Shown here piece after piece: positions 22,246-32,469 of a DNA stretch of 64,000 bases. Position numbers and translations under genes: made by a program. The DNA is from Ascarosepion bandense. Lineage: Eukaryota > Mollusca > Cephalopoda > Sepiida > Sepiidae. The notes under the pieces are model-generated. The model worked only from the letters and a program-made list of their open reading frames with translations. It was not told where the DNA came from and made no database searches. The stretch spans positions 2,683,001-2,747,000 of the forward strand of contig JBBBDQ010000421.1 of NCBI GenBank assembly GCA_037127315.1. Direction: 5' to 3'. The number at the start of each line of letters is the position of its first letter. Within the stretch, counting starts at the first letter, position 1.

Positions 22246-22515
22246 TTTGTGGTTAGTTTAATCAACTATGCTTGAATCTCAGTTGTACTCAAATATATTT
22301 TGTATTTTTATATCAGTTGTACTTAAATATCTTAACATTGAAAATATTTAAAATTGTTTTATTTATTTCCTTTTCACTGATGTAGATGTTGTCTCCTCTA
22401 TCTTCTTTCTTTTTTTCTGCCCCTGATACGTTTTTTCGCCTTTTTTCATGTTCAAACGGAATAGTCCTTCAGTCATGTGGTATTGACAGGGCGTAACGTG
22501 AGACAGTAAGTTAAA

Positions 22516-22857
22516 AATTATCCGCACTTAACATATCTTTAGGTTTGTCACACTGCCTTCTGCAACTGTGTGTTTATAGTTGGTACGATTTTGGTCACGC
22601 TATCGAAGTTTGAGCTTGATCGCGCCAGTTTTTATGCTGCTATTATAGTGTAGACATGGTCACTCTACTAGCAGTGTGCACTAAGGAGAAACAAAGAGCA
22701 GAGTTGCCATGTTTACACTGTAATAATAGCGAGAACACTGGCACGAAAAAACTCAAACTTCGATCACGGGACTACAGTAGTACCAACTAAAGGCATGCAT
22801 GAGCAGAAGGCAGAGTGACAATCCTAAAGATATGTTATGGCGAAAGTGTGGATAGTT
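22516..22857. mobile_element. 342-bp hairpin (foldback/MITE-like) element
   Basis: Two ~160-bp arms are imperfect reverse complements. AACATATCTTTAGG (left) pairs with CCTAAAGATATGTT (right), ATCGAAGTTTGAG with CTCAAACTTCGAT, and GTGTAGACATGG with CCATGTTTACAC. The loop is about 25 bp near 22685. The ends are AATTATCC and GGATAGTT. I could not define a target-site duplication. Confidence 0.8.
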
Positions 22858-22914
22858 TCTATTTCTTTAAAGCCTCTTCATTGCTCCCATGTTTAGTCTA
22901 GTGTATCCTTAGCA

Positions 22915-23190
22915 TACGTTTTAGAACCACATTTATGTTACATCAAACCTCTTCTTCATCTTTGAGAAGATTGTCCAGCACTCACAGCCATACAAAAAGA
23001 GAGACATCAAGTTTAATACTCTTTTTTCCTTTGTTTTTAGTGGAGTTTTTCTATTTCTACGTCTTTGCATAGATTCTGAAATGCTTCCTTGGCTATCCCA
23101 ATACACCTTCGGATTTCAGGGCCACACTTTCTCCTGTTAAGCCCTTCCCAGATATTTACATTTTCGCACTTGTTTGATTTTGGTATCTCG
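22915..23190 (-). mobile_element. Second LINE family fragment
   Basis: Aligns by eye with 3328-3590: GAACCACATTT, TTCATCTTTGA, ATTGTCCA, TTCTGAAATGCTTC and ACCTTCGGAT, in order and in the same orientation. On the minus strand this is the region encoding IRRRIGMAKEAFQKL in the copy at 2958-3600, but here the frame is broken. Confidence 0.75.
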
Positions 23191-23334
23191 GATTTGCAAC
23201 AACCATGTATTCTGTCTTTTTGCAGTTAATATTTAATCTTTTTGCTTTCCTTCCATATTTACTGTAGCAGTCTTTGTGACTTTCTTCTGTGTCTGCTATC
23301 AACACTGTCATCTGCATACTATAACATGAGCCTC

Positions 23335-24330
23335 GGGCTCATATTATAGTATGCTAACCTTTGGTTTTTTCTGAGCCAACCCTTCCTGAATTTCGATCAA
23401 TCTGTCCACGCTGTGTTTGATCTCGGACAAGCCGAAGTTGGACTGCCTATTATCAACGGCTAGGTCAGTCCAGACTCGCGAGGGGACAGTGTATTGTTGA
23501 AACACAATCCCTGATTCCCGGTAGCCAGCAAACGGAATATAATCAGTACAACGTGACAATGAGACGAGATTTTTATATATTTATATCCAATTTATGTACA
23601 CACTATAAAGAAGTTCAAAACGAGGTGACACAGAAATTAGCTGACTGGTATTTTAGTATAACAATACCACTCATAGTAGTAATTTCTCTCGGTATCAATG
23701 GCTTTATCTGTCGGCCAGCAACTCGCCGATTTCGGACGGGCTGCGAAATTCGTCTTCCACCTCGAGTTTATTGAAAAGGCACAAAACTAAGTTGGTGAAG
23801 TTAGCTACGAAGAATTCAATTTTTCCTCTCTGTGTAAGTCTTACCAGCTCGAAATGAAAATAATATCAATTATCTATTTCGATTGAGTCTTCGGCCCTTC
23901 ACCACTGAGGGAGAGAAAGTTCCTCTCTCTTATTGCTTGCCTGTCCACATCCAAAGCTGCAGGTAGCCGAAGACAGGAATTTCTCGCATTCCAATTTGAT
24001 CTGGGGCCATGCAATTGTCAAAACAAGAGGACAATATTATGTCTGCGGGCTATCTACACAGATTCAATCAATTCGCTTACGTTGTCCGACAAAAGCAAAT
24101 AGGGTTACTTGTTAAGATTGTGACTGCCAATAATGAATGCTGGTAGAACTTCTAGTTCTGTCAGAATCGGTTTGCACTCTAGGTTGAATAAATCCGGTGA
24201 TAGGACATACTCGTGTCTTACATCCCTTTCTTTTTTTGTTGTACATTTCCGCCTACACAACAACAAACTCGTGCATATAAGATGCTGGAAGCGAATATCA
24301 CATCACAGCTCGTGACGTAACACATGATCA
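23335..24330. other. Unassigned block, less AT-rich than neighbours
   Basis: About 1 kb with more G+C than the flanks. A 71-residue minus frame (23344-23559) and two short plus frames (23933-24115, 24133-24315) show no domain I recognise. AATAAA occurs at 24187-24192. It could be a fragment of an LTR retrotransposon or other unique sequence; neither is shown. Confidence 0.35.
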
Positions 24331-24476
24331 AGCGAGAGTGAAAACAAGAAATATTATATTATATGTACGAGTTTGTTATTGCTTGGAAATTTTCCATGTA
24401 AAAAAAACAGATTGTCATTCTTGTTTGTGTCAGTGAATTGCTATAATATATAATGTAATTTGACATAATTGAAAAT

Positions 24477-24545
24477 GGCTTATGTAAGCCAAAAGCTTAG
24501 ATTGGATTATTAAAAAATTATGTATCAATATTGTAATTTTCTTTA
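24477..24545 (+). repeat. End of the Penelope-like repeat
   Basis: GGCTTATGTAAGCCAAAAGC at 24477-24496, followed by TTAG and TTAAAAAATTAT, matches the complement of 4225-4287 (GGCTTATGTGAGCCGAAAGC). It is the terminal part of the same element in plus orientation, with the CTGAAGA box lost. Confidence 0.6.
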
Positions 24546-24694
24546 TTCAAGAAATATTTAATTTTCTTTCTACTAAGCTTATCATAGAATATGAAAACAT
24601 TTAATAAATAGACAAAACTTGTCTATATTATTTACTGAAACAGGCATTAATGAAAAAATACTGTCTAAATACACATAATTTATATATGGGCGGA

Positions 24695-24869
24695 TATAAT
24701 GATAATGTACACGCTAAAAAGTCTGCCTTCTTCTATCGAGCGCTCATAGCCCAGAGGTAGATTCGCCGACTGAAGCCAATTTGGTCGGGTTTCAATCCTG
24801 GGTTAAAGGTAATCGGAGACTAACAGTACTGTCGAGCTGTGATACAGTGAAACATATCTGTCAGCGGAT

Positions 24870-24872
<3 letters not shown>
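24695..24872 (+). mobile_element. tRNA-derived SINE, second type
   Basis: A box TAGCCCAGAGG at 24747-24757 and B box GGTTTCAATCC at 24788-24798, about 40 bp apart as in a tRNA. It aligns with 57576-57757 over the whole length. The shared sequence starts ~50 bp upstream of the A box (TACACGCTAAAAAGT), so it includes a leader that a tRNA gene would not have. Both copies end at ATAACTATATATA/ATGACTATATATA, running into a TA microsatellite. Confidence 0.85.

Positions 24873-24922
<50 letters not shown>
24873..24922. repeat. (TA)n microsatellite at SINE tail
   Basis: Uninterrupted TA units directly after the SINE. Confidence 0.95.
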
Positions 24923-24925
<3 letters not shown>

Positions 24926-24939
24926 GTGTGTGTGTGTGT

Positions 24940-25839
24940 AAGATAAAATGAGGTATGTTATATACATGGATAAAAGTGCTCCATATCAGACACTGGGCGT
25001 TTGTAAATATAAAAAATAAAGGTAGTTCCTAAGATCAACATTGATCGGGGACGCAATCTTCAGACTATGTCTGGTGTGTTTGGCTATAATAGTTTGGTAT
25101 TTATATTGAGTACGCGGTAATTGTTATGTCTATAATGTTTGTTAACTTTTTAATCATTGATTAATATTTATCACTTTGTTATTGAATATAATTATTGTAC
25201 TTACTTGTATTTATGTGTGCATTCGTAGTTTATTAATTTGCTTTATATTTACTTAATTTATATATTTATAGTTTGCTTATTGTAATTATTCACTTATTAT
25301 TTTCTCGGGTTTAGTTATGATATTCTTTTTAGTTTAAAGTATTAGCATAGTCTAATATATGTTACATTATCTGAGTTGTATATAGTGCATATATTTGTAT
25401 TTTTCAAGTCATTCCTTGCTCCCGTATTTACTATTTGTAAAGGATGTAGTTTCTCTGTATCTTGGGTCCTTCAGACATCTATTTTTCTTCGTTATCGTCT
25501 GATTTTAGAGTGGCTTTATATAGTATATTGTTTTGCAAGCAAAGAGTTTAAAACTAATTTATAAAATGTTCCCCGAAGCACATAAAACTAGAAAACGTAG
25601 AAAGAAACTTAACTAACTTCGTAAGAAATAAAGAAATTTCATAAACAGATGCTTTCCAGGGGGAAAAAAAAACTTAAAAATTAATATAATCAAAATTAAC
25701 AATACACATAACGTATTTAACACATAAGATTATTCTTATCCCAAATATTGATACGTCTGTCATTGGCACTCCTATCCATCATCAGTAACTCGGAAGGGCG
25801 TATAACAAAGATGTTGTTATCTATTCTATATGTGCAGAG
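24940..25839. other. Unassigned AT-rich sequence
   Basis: No recognisable gene or element; the short open frame at 25376-25564 has no domain. Confidence 0.5.

Positions 25840-25886
<47 letters not shown>
25840..25886. repeat. (TA)n microsatellite
   Basis: About 23 TA units. Confidence 0.95.
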
Positions 25887-25888
<2 letters not shown>

Positions 25889-26312
25889 AGGATTGGTTAA
25901 AAGATATCGAAATGCTTCAACTCATTTATGCATTCTTAAACCTCTCACAGTTTTCAGTCTTTATTGCGAAAACTGGGCCTTGGTTTTCGGTATTGTATCC
26001 ATGAATGATATGGGTTTTGCTACTAAATAAGTGCAGTACCATTGTTGTGTGATATTCAATTGAGTCAACATTTCTAAATTATTAATAGTCTGCCTCTTTA
26101 GGGAGATAATAATTAATTTAGCACAATGCAGCCTGTGTATGTGTCGCATATGCACGAGTCATTCTTTTTTAAACATTTTTGTACAAATTATCATTGAATA
26201 GACGACTGTACAATAACAGAATAATAGAATCGTCCCATTCATATTCGATGACAACTATTGTAATTGTAAAATTATATAAAGTTTCTGTATTGGTTTGTGA
26301 GCAATAAATTAT

Positions 26313-26417
<105 letters not shown>

Positions 26418-26419
26418 GA

Positions 26420-27395
26420 AATACTGTTGTTGGCATGTACAAAATAGATACATTTACATGTATAAACTTATATAAACGTTCTTGAGTACATACTATTTTA
26501 TGTTAAAGACATCGCCAGTGGTAATGTCTGGTGCGAAACCTTGGTTTTGCGACTGAAGGCAACTGACTTAATGGATCTGTGCTTAGTAAGTTGTGCCTGC
26601 AAGATCCAATTAAATCCATTGACAATTAACAATCAAGAGGAACTGAAAGATAAGAAGTACATTAGAAGATTTGCTCGCCACAGGCCAAAAACACTATCGC
26701 AAAGACGGTGCGGAAAGGAGGTTTCAGTTTCTTTATTCACGTTTGTTTGTCTTTGGTGTCCTGAGTTCCTGTAATGATGACGACAGTAAGCCGTAAGGTA
26801 GTGCTAACTTTCTTGGGTTTACGAAGGGGCGATTCAAGTATAGCGTTGAGAAAAATAAAAGGTAATGTTTTGGCCAGTGGACATTTTTTCATGTATTATT
26901 CATATTGCACAAAGCGTCATTAAAATGGCATAGAATATTTTTAAAATAGCAGTTTTGAATAAAGTGTAAAAGAAAATTCTTTTATTAATAATTGGCTGGA
27001 GTGCTAGTGAACATAATAAAGTTTCCCTACTTGAATTTTCTGATGGTTGTTATTTCCTAAGTTTAATCAAATTTAAAAGCTACACTTTTAAATGCTGATA
27101 CTCTACGCAAACAGACTGGCAAGTAGGTTCTCCAAATTATTTTATTATTTTATCATTATCCTTATTTGGTTTGATAATTTTGACATTTCTAAAACAAAAC
27201 TGCTCCCTTTTAATCGTCTGAGAGAACACTTTTACCTTCCATTAGCATGACTGATGCTAAACTCTTGGAGATTGGCCCATTGCATCTTCTCGAACTGACG
27301 TTTTCCGCTGGGATAAAGTAGAAAGAGTATATTGAATAAAGAGCTAGCGAATTTGTTTAACTGTGTCGAGCTGGACAATGTTTATCGCCAGAAAC
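26420..27395. other. Unassigned sequence
   Basis: A 77-residue plus frame at 26541-26774 is not of simple composition but matches no family I know. Splice sites cannot be judged. The rest is AT-rich. Confidence 0.4.
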
Positions 27396-27399
27396 TATC

Positions 27400-27630
27400 T
27401 TACATATATTTATAAAACCACTATTCGTATTTCTTTTGAATATTGTTGCCACATATAGTCTTGTGCTCTTGCTATATATTTAGAGATTCTTGATAAAATA
27501 AAAAAATATGCAATGTTATTGGTCTTAACCTGGTATCTCGGCTTCTATCACTTTACCACCGCTGTGCCTTTCCTATAAATACTTTCATAGCAGTTTTTTA
27601 TGCACTTTCCTTCTTTTTTTAATGTTATTC
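27400..27630 (+). pseudogene. Old LINE C-terminus relic
   Basis: The plus strand gives IYKTTIRISFEYCCHI, a stop, then SCALAIYLEILDKIKKYAML. This corresponds in order to IYKSTIRPCMEYCCHLWSGA and VLDRLQRRICNVIG of the Jockey/CR1-like family. The region equivalent to SLCLFYKYFHG follows, out of frame. It is heavily diverged and among the older copies. Confidence 0.7.
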
Positions 27631-27639
27631 TTGTATCCC

Positions 27640-28685
27640 CCCTCCAGACAAATTGTACATATGAGAACTAGTTAAAGCAACATAGAGACTATGAGGTACT
27701 GCGGTGGCTGTAGTAAGAATATTAAATAAAAATGTGTTCTTTTAGAATCTTCTTAATCATTACTCTTTTACTGTCTTCTTTTCTTAATATTATATTTTTC
27801 TCATATTCTCTAATATTCTGTAATCTCGTGCGTCTTAGGGATTTCATTGCCATACTTGGAATAAAATGATTAAAAAATATCGTAACTTAACCTTCCATCC
27901 TCTTTCGCTCAACGTTCTTTTGGTCTTGTTTATAAATTTAATTAATAATAAGATAATTTTTATTTTCCTTGCCTTGCTTGTAACTTACAGATTTACTCAG
28001 TAACCACAGGTAATACGTTCAAACCTAAGTAAATGGATTTCGAATGATGACTTTAAGTTCAGGAAAATTGTTTGTCCACCTATACAGAAAGTATCATTTA
28101 CACATTTCACTCATTTTCAATGAAATACACAAGAACCATTTTTTACACTAAAAGAAAACAAACATTAAACGCTTTATATTTAAGTAAAAATTAAATAAAC
28201 AGAAAGGGTGTTGAATGATAATAATTAGAAAACATCAACTTGTGCAGAAGAATCCGTTCGCATAAAACGAACATTTATGCGAAAAATTCTTTCTTGCAGT
28301 TCTGTTGATAATGGCTTTCCATCATCGAATAGTATTGAAAGACGCAGCAATTTGCTGGGATTCTGAAAATACAATAAAATTTTTATCGTTTATTCGTATA
28401 ATGGATTTATAATATGTATTTCAAACGTTTGGGGTTGGTGAGGTATAGTTGCATTGCGTACTTCAACTTTCTTCTTTCTCGCTCTTTACACAAACGCACA
28501 AATGCTCTTACTCGCTCCCTCATATATATATATATATATTTCATATTTCAGTTCAGTATTTTACATTTAGAAAATAGCCATTTTAATGGTTCTCAGGACC
28601 CGCGTTATCAACCCAAGTCGAACGAAAAATGAAAAAATTTTTTGGTTAGAAGATGAAGAGGCAAATCTTCTATTTGAATTTATCA
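27640..28685. other. Unassigned AT-rich sequence
   Basis: No gene. A short TA tract lies at 28511-28529. Confidence 0.5.
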
Positions 28686-28688
28686 CTG

Positions 28689-28734
<46 letters not shown>

Positions 28735-28740
28735 TTTGAG

Positions 28741-28776
<36 letters not shown>

Positions 28777-28789
28777 CTCAAATTTAATA
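28689..28789. repeat. (TA)n tracts with a perfect palindromic frame
   Basis: A TA tract (28689-28729) is followed by TAAATTTGAGTTATATAT, more TA units, and the exact inverse ATATATAACTCAAATTTA ending at about 28788. The second tract with its arms is a self-complementary block of about 58 bp. Confidence 0.92.
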
Positions 28790-28984
28790 TTTAGAAAGCG
28801 TGTTTAACATCGGCGATAAATCGAATATTTTTTATTTTTCTGTCTTTCTCCAGGCTCCACTTTCTACCAAAGTGTTCAAATTTGAATTACTCTGTTCGCA
28901 ATATATTCGGCTAAATTATTAATGTTTTGTATGTGGAACAATCTTTTCGACGTTAACTCTTCCGTTGAGTTTTAAGATTAACAA

Positions 28985-29510
28985 AATGGCTAGAGATTTG
29001 ATTCAGGCAAAGGGAATCATAAAAAAGAATTATCATTCGATTTCGCAAAGACACGCTATGCCGTTTGGTTTAGGTATAACTGGACAAAAAATTTGCGTTT
29101 TAACAAGGCAACAAACCAAAAGACTCTTCTAAATTTTGTCAAAATTATCTTGAATAAAAAAAAACATTTTGGAGATCATCAAATGGTCGCCTCAGTCTCC
29201 TAACTTTTCTTCCATTGAATTATTATGAATCGAAGAGTTGGAAGAGAATACCTAAAGAGTAAGAGTGAGCTTTTACCGTAATTTTTTTAAATGTTGGAAA
29301 GAATGTAAAGAATTTTTTAAAAAGAGTAATTAAGGAAGATGGTTTTATTGATGAAAAATTTTATTTTAAACAAGTTTTATGATAATTTTTACAGTTAAAT
29401 GCTTATTTTTGTTAGAATAAAAGCATATGCACTGTAGTTACAAAATTGTATCTTTTATTTCAAAAAATGCAGTGGTTATCCAAAGCTTTTTCCAGTAGTG
29501 TACATGTAGA
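28985..29510 (+). pseudogene. Tc1-like transposase relic with 3' terminus
   Basis: The plus strand encodes GIIKKNYHSISQRHAMPFGL and ITGQKICVL. After a +1 change of frame comes QGNKPKDSSKFCQNYLE, followed after a stop by IIKWSPQSPNFSSIELL. This is the DDE catalytic core of Tc1/mariner transposases, whose usual text is QQDNDPKHTSK and WPSQSPDLNPIELLW. The second catalytic aspartate (QDND) is replaced by glycine, and several stops occur. The last glutamate (IELL) is kept. Near 29470-29505, TGGTTATCCAAAGCTTTTTC followed by CAGTA resembles the 3' inverted repeat of Tc1 elements. The 5' half, including the DNA-binding domain, is missing. Confidence 0.85.
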
Positions 29511-29890
29511 TGAGATTTTGTAATTATTGTTATATGAAGAATATTAATACAGTGTAAAGTTATTTACTGATAAGACATTTGTATTCATGATAATTGCCTT
29601 AGAATTTTCTTTTCATAAAATTCTATTTGATTGTAACTCAAAAATAACATTTACTAGCGCAAAGGTCTTTAAAATTCAAGAAAGCAGAAAATATAATGAC
29701 GAGTTAATGTTATTGTTGTTTTTGATGAAATAAAAGGGATGTTAATTAAAGCTTGGACACTGATTTAATTAAATGTTTCCCAAAAGGATAATCTTTTCTC
29801 TTCCAGTCCGGAGAGATAGCCCTGGAGACATCAGTGTGCAAATATCGATGAGAATTTCATCAACCGATATCTTTCATTTTTTCCTATCTT
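29511..29890. other. Unassigned AT-rich sequence
   Basis: No recognisable feature between the Tc1 relic and the SINE. Confidence 0.5.
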
Positions 29891-29901
29891 CTTCTCCACT
29901 T

Positions 29902-30202
29902 GTGGTGCAGTGGATATCGACTCGGAACGAGGAATCGGGGAGCCGAGTTCGAATTCCAGCTGAATTCCTTGCATTCACTTACGCGCAAATACCCTTGGGA
30001 AAGGTACTAATCCTTCTCTTCCATCCAGTTATTGATTAAATAACAGGACAGATTGGGTTCTATAGCCTTGGCTGGCAACGAGTCTACCGCAGAAAGCAAT
30101 GGCAACCTACTGCGGAATAATCTTCTGCCCAGTCAGTCATGTCTCGAAAGAGATATGATCGCCCAAACGTGTATCACATATAATACTTCACTGACTGACT
30201 GA
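29902..30202 (+). mobile_element. tRNA-derived SINE with 11-bp duplication
   Basis: A box TGGTGCAGTGG at about 29904-29914 and B box GAGTTCGAATTCC at 29945-29957. The body follows (CTTGGGAAAGGTACTAATCC, AAGCAATGGCAACCTACTGC, ATGATCGCCCAAACGTGTAT) and the element ends in ACTGACTGACTGA. CTTCTCCACTT stands immediately on both sides (29891-29901 and 30203-30213), a perfect 11-bp target-site duplication that fixes both ends. This is the cleanest short form of the SINE in the window. It has no poly(A) tail but ends in a CTGA-type repeat. Confidence 0.95.
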
Positions 30203-30213
30203 CTTCTCCACTT

Positions 30214-30458
30214 CCTCGTCCAACTCCTATTTCCTCGTTCTTTCAATATTCCTCTTAGTTTTGTTGTTGCGTGCTTGTCACCAGCACTGCAGTTATTGCT
30301 GCAATTAATTCATTTGCGTGTTTACATCAGTGGTTGTTGTCACTTGGGGCTGAGTGACAGTATGTCCTGTTCAAATCATAAGTCCTGTTCTCTACACGCT
30401 ATCCGAACCTAACAATAGATTATTTCAACTATTCATCGACTCTCTCGCTTCTTCAAAA
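30214..30458. other. Unassigned sequence
   Basis: No recognisable feature. Confidence 0.5.
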
Positions 30459-30831
30459 GAGTATCGATTTTATTTATGATGTTTCCCAACGGCCCATTTA
30501 TTTAGGACACATCAGTTTTTTTAGCTTCTATCATTTTTCTATCTTTCTTTGATATTTACTGATATTTACCGTTTTCCATCAGAACAATTACGATCACGAT
30601 TTAGAATGTTTGATTGGTGTAGTGTGTCTACATCTTAAACTCAAAATGCATTTTACTCTATTTGCCTTTCACGAAAACCTTTGCTTTTTGCTCAAATATT
30701 TCCAGTTTTCCTGTTCAATAAAATCCTTTACTTGAATCCTGTGAGAACGGGAGTTTTATTAATAGAAAATGATCTACAATTATTATCTGTCTTTTTTACA
30801 AAGGTTTTCATCGCAACTGCTCTGATGGGCT
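30459..30831 (+). repeat. Direct duplication, copy 1
   Basis: Nearly identical to 31578-31940 (about eight substitutions counted by eye). This copy also has a 10-bp internal repeat (GATATTTACT). It ends within the LINE segment TTTTCATCGCAACTGCTCTG, which corresponds to the family's FHGFCSDE codons. Confidence 0.93.
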
Positions 30832-31122
30832 CTCTTCCTATTGTGCACTGGCCACGTGAATTTAAGAATATCACCTATAACCCATTCTTTTACCTTTGAA
30901 ACAATTAAATGTAATCGCCAAATCTACTCGAACAGTTTTCTCCCCTGTGCAACTCCTTTCCGTTTACTTGCTTCCCTACTAGCTACAATCTCCAAAAATT
31001 TAAATTCAACGTCAATTCCCATCTTCTATCTTCTTGAATCTCGTTCATCTTTGATCCTTTCTTCAATTCCCTCTGTACTCAGTCTTTTCTCTGTAAACCT
31101 CTAACATGCTTGAGGTGGAATG
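30803..31122 (+). pseudogene. LINE C-terminus and 3' end fragment
   Basis: Starts in the FHGFCSDE-equivalent, then ACCCATTCTTTTACCTTTGA (HPFTF), AAATGTAATCGCCAAATCTA, the segment TACTTGCTTCCCTACTAGCT and the 3' region ending in GAGGTGGAATGATTATGAAA. It matches the Jockey/CR1-like family throughout but with small deletions, such as loss of the CACTTCCCG stretch. Confidence 0.8.
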
Positions 31123-31124
31123 AT

Positions 31125-31555
31125 TATGAAAAAATCAAGTCTAGTAACTGTTATTACTCTTTCCAGTACTAAAAGGGGTTTTCTTCTTAACAATAGAGTG
31201 GAACGTCAACATTTTGATTTTGTCTTTATTTTGACTTACTTTGAGGTTATGTTCCTTTTAGCTGTTTCTGCAGTCCTCAAAATTACGTTGTTTCTATTAT
31301 TTGGTACAGTTCTTTGTTTCTTATTCTGTAGCTCACGAGGTTCGAAAGCAATGTTCCTCGCGAAAATCTACAGGTTCATGAATGATAGGGTTATCAAGAA
31401 TTTTATTAATCTATGTATCAGTATTCTTTTAATCATTCCCAGTACTCCTATTATTACTGGAATTGTGTTTTTGTTTAAACGGCACTTTCTTACAATTTCT
31501 ATTTCTATATACTTATATTTTTATAAATTTGTCAAATTCATTGGTTGAGATGCTT
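31125..31555 (-). pseudogene. REL-endonuclease LINE C-terminus relic
   Basis: The minus strand (complement of about 31390-31550) reads FDKFIKYKYIEIEIVRKC then NTIPVIIGVLGMIKR. It matches the frame at 47955-48230 (KYNDLEIEIKKMWKLKTRVV, PVIVGAFGMIKKGT). This is the C-terminal region after the restriction-like endonuclease of R2/R4/NeSL-type LINEs. The 142-residue hydrophobic frame on the plus strand over the same bases is therefore antisense shadow and not a membrane protein gene. Confidence 0.75.
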
Positions 31556-31577
31556 GTATTAAACATCTTAAAGTATT

Positions 31578-31940
31578 GAGTATCGATTTTATTTATGATG
31601 TTTCCCAACGGCTCATTTATTTAGGACACGTCAGTTTTTTTAGCTTCTATCATTTTTCTATCTTTCTTTGATATTTACCGTTTTCCATCAGAACAATTAC
31701 GATCACGATTTAGAATGTTTGATTGGTGTAGTGTGTCTACATCTTAAACTCAAAATGCATTTTACTCTATTTGCCTTTCACGAAAACCTTTGCATTTTGC
31801 TCAAATATTTCCCGTTTTCCTGTTCAATAAAATCCTTTATTTGAATCCTGTGAGAACGGGAGTTTTATTAATAGAAAATGATCTACAATTATTATCTGTA
31901 TTTTTAACAAAGGTTTTCATCGCAACTGCTCTGATGGGCT
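31578..31940 (+). repeat. Direct duplication, copy 2
   Basis: Partner of 30459-30831. The copy ends abruptly after GATGGGCT, where the first copy continues into LINE sequence, so this is the derived or truncated copy. Confidence 0.93.
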
Positions 31941-32405
31941 TTTTCCAAGTCAACAAAGTAACACTGGGGTACAAATTCACGGCACCTTGTCTAATAAGGG
32001 TATACCAAGCACATGTATCACAGCCAAATTTGGTTGGTATGGTGACAGATTGTGATAAACGCAGCACATAACATTACAGATTGGCCTATTTACCTTCGTA
32101 TGTAGATGTGAATTCCAAGTCGTCTTTATTTTTTCATCCGTCAAATGTGAAAGAAACCCCTTTTACTCCTAAGTAAAATGCTCTCCGACTATTTTATCTT
32201 ATGAACAGTGATACACAGTGCATCATTTTTTAGGGAAGATTCACAACTTTTTAAGGTCATAGAACTGACAAACACATTTGTAATGCGGAAGAGAATATAT
32301 ACTGTAGACCGTCTTAATTCCCTAATAGAAAGCATGTCCCTGTTAACACCTCCAAGCAATTAAGATCAGAAGACAAAAAGACAATGAGTAGCATAGTAAT
32401 AGGAC

Positions 32406-32406
<1 letters not shown>
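31941..32406. other. Unassigned sequence
   Basis: No recognised family; contains short open frames only. Confidence 0.5.
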
Positions 32407-32437
<31 letters not shown>

Positions 32438-32466
32438 GTAGTAGTAGTAGTAGTAGTAGTAGTAGC
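32407..32466. repeat. (TTA)n(GTA)n compound microsatellite
   Basis: Ten TTA units followed by about ten GTA units. Confidence 0.95.
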
Positions 32467-32469
32467 AGT

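Noticed and set aside
31120..31548. 142-residue hydrophobic ORF on the plus strand, resembling a membrane protein
   Set aside because: The minus strand over the same bases encodes a LINE C-terminus (IPVIIGVLGMIKR), so the frame is antisense shadow.
30459..31940. LTR retrotransposon with 370-bp LTRs
   Set aside because: No TG...CA ends, no primer-binding site or polypurine tract, and the interior holds pieces of two non-LTR elements.
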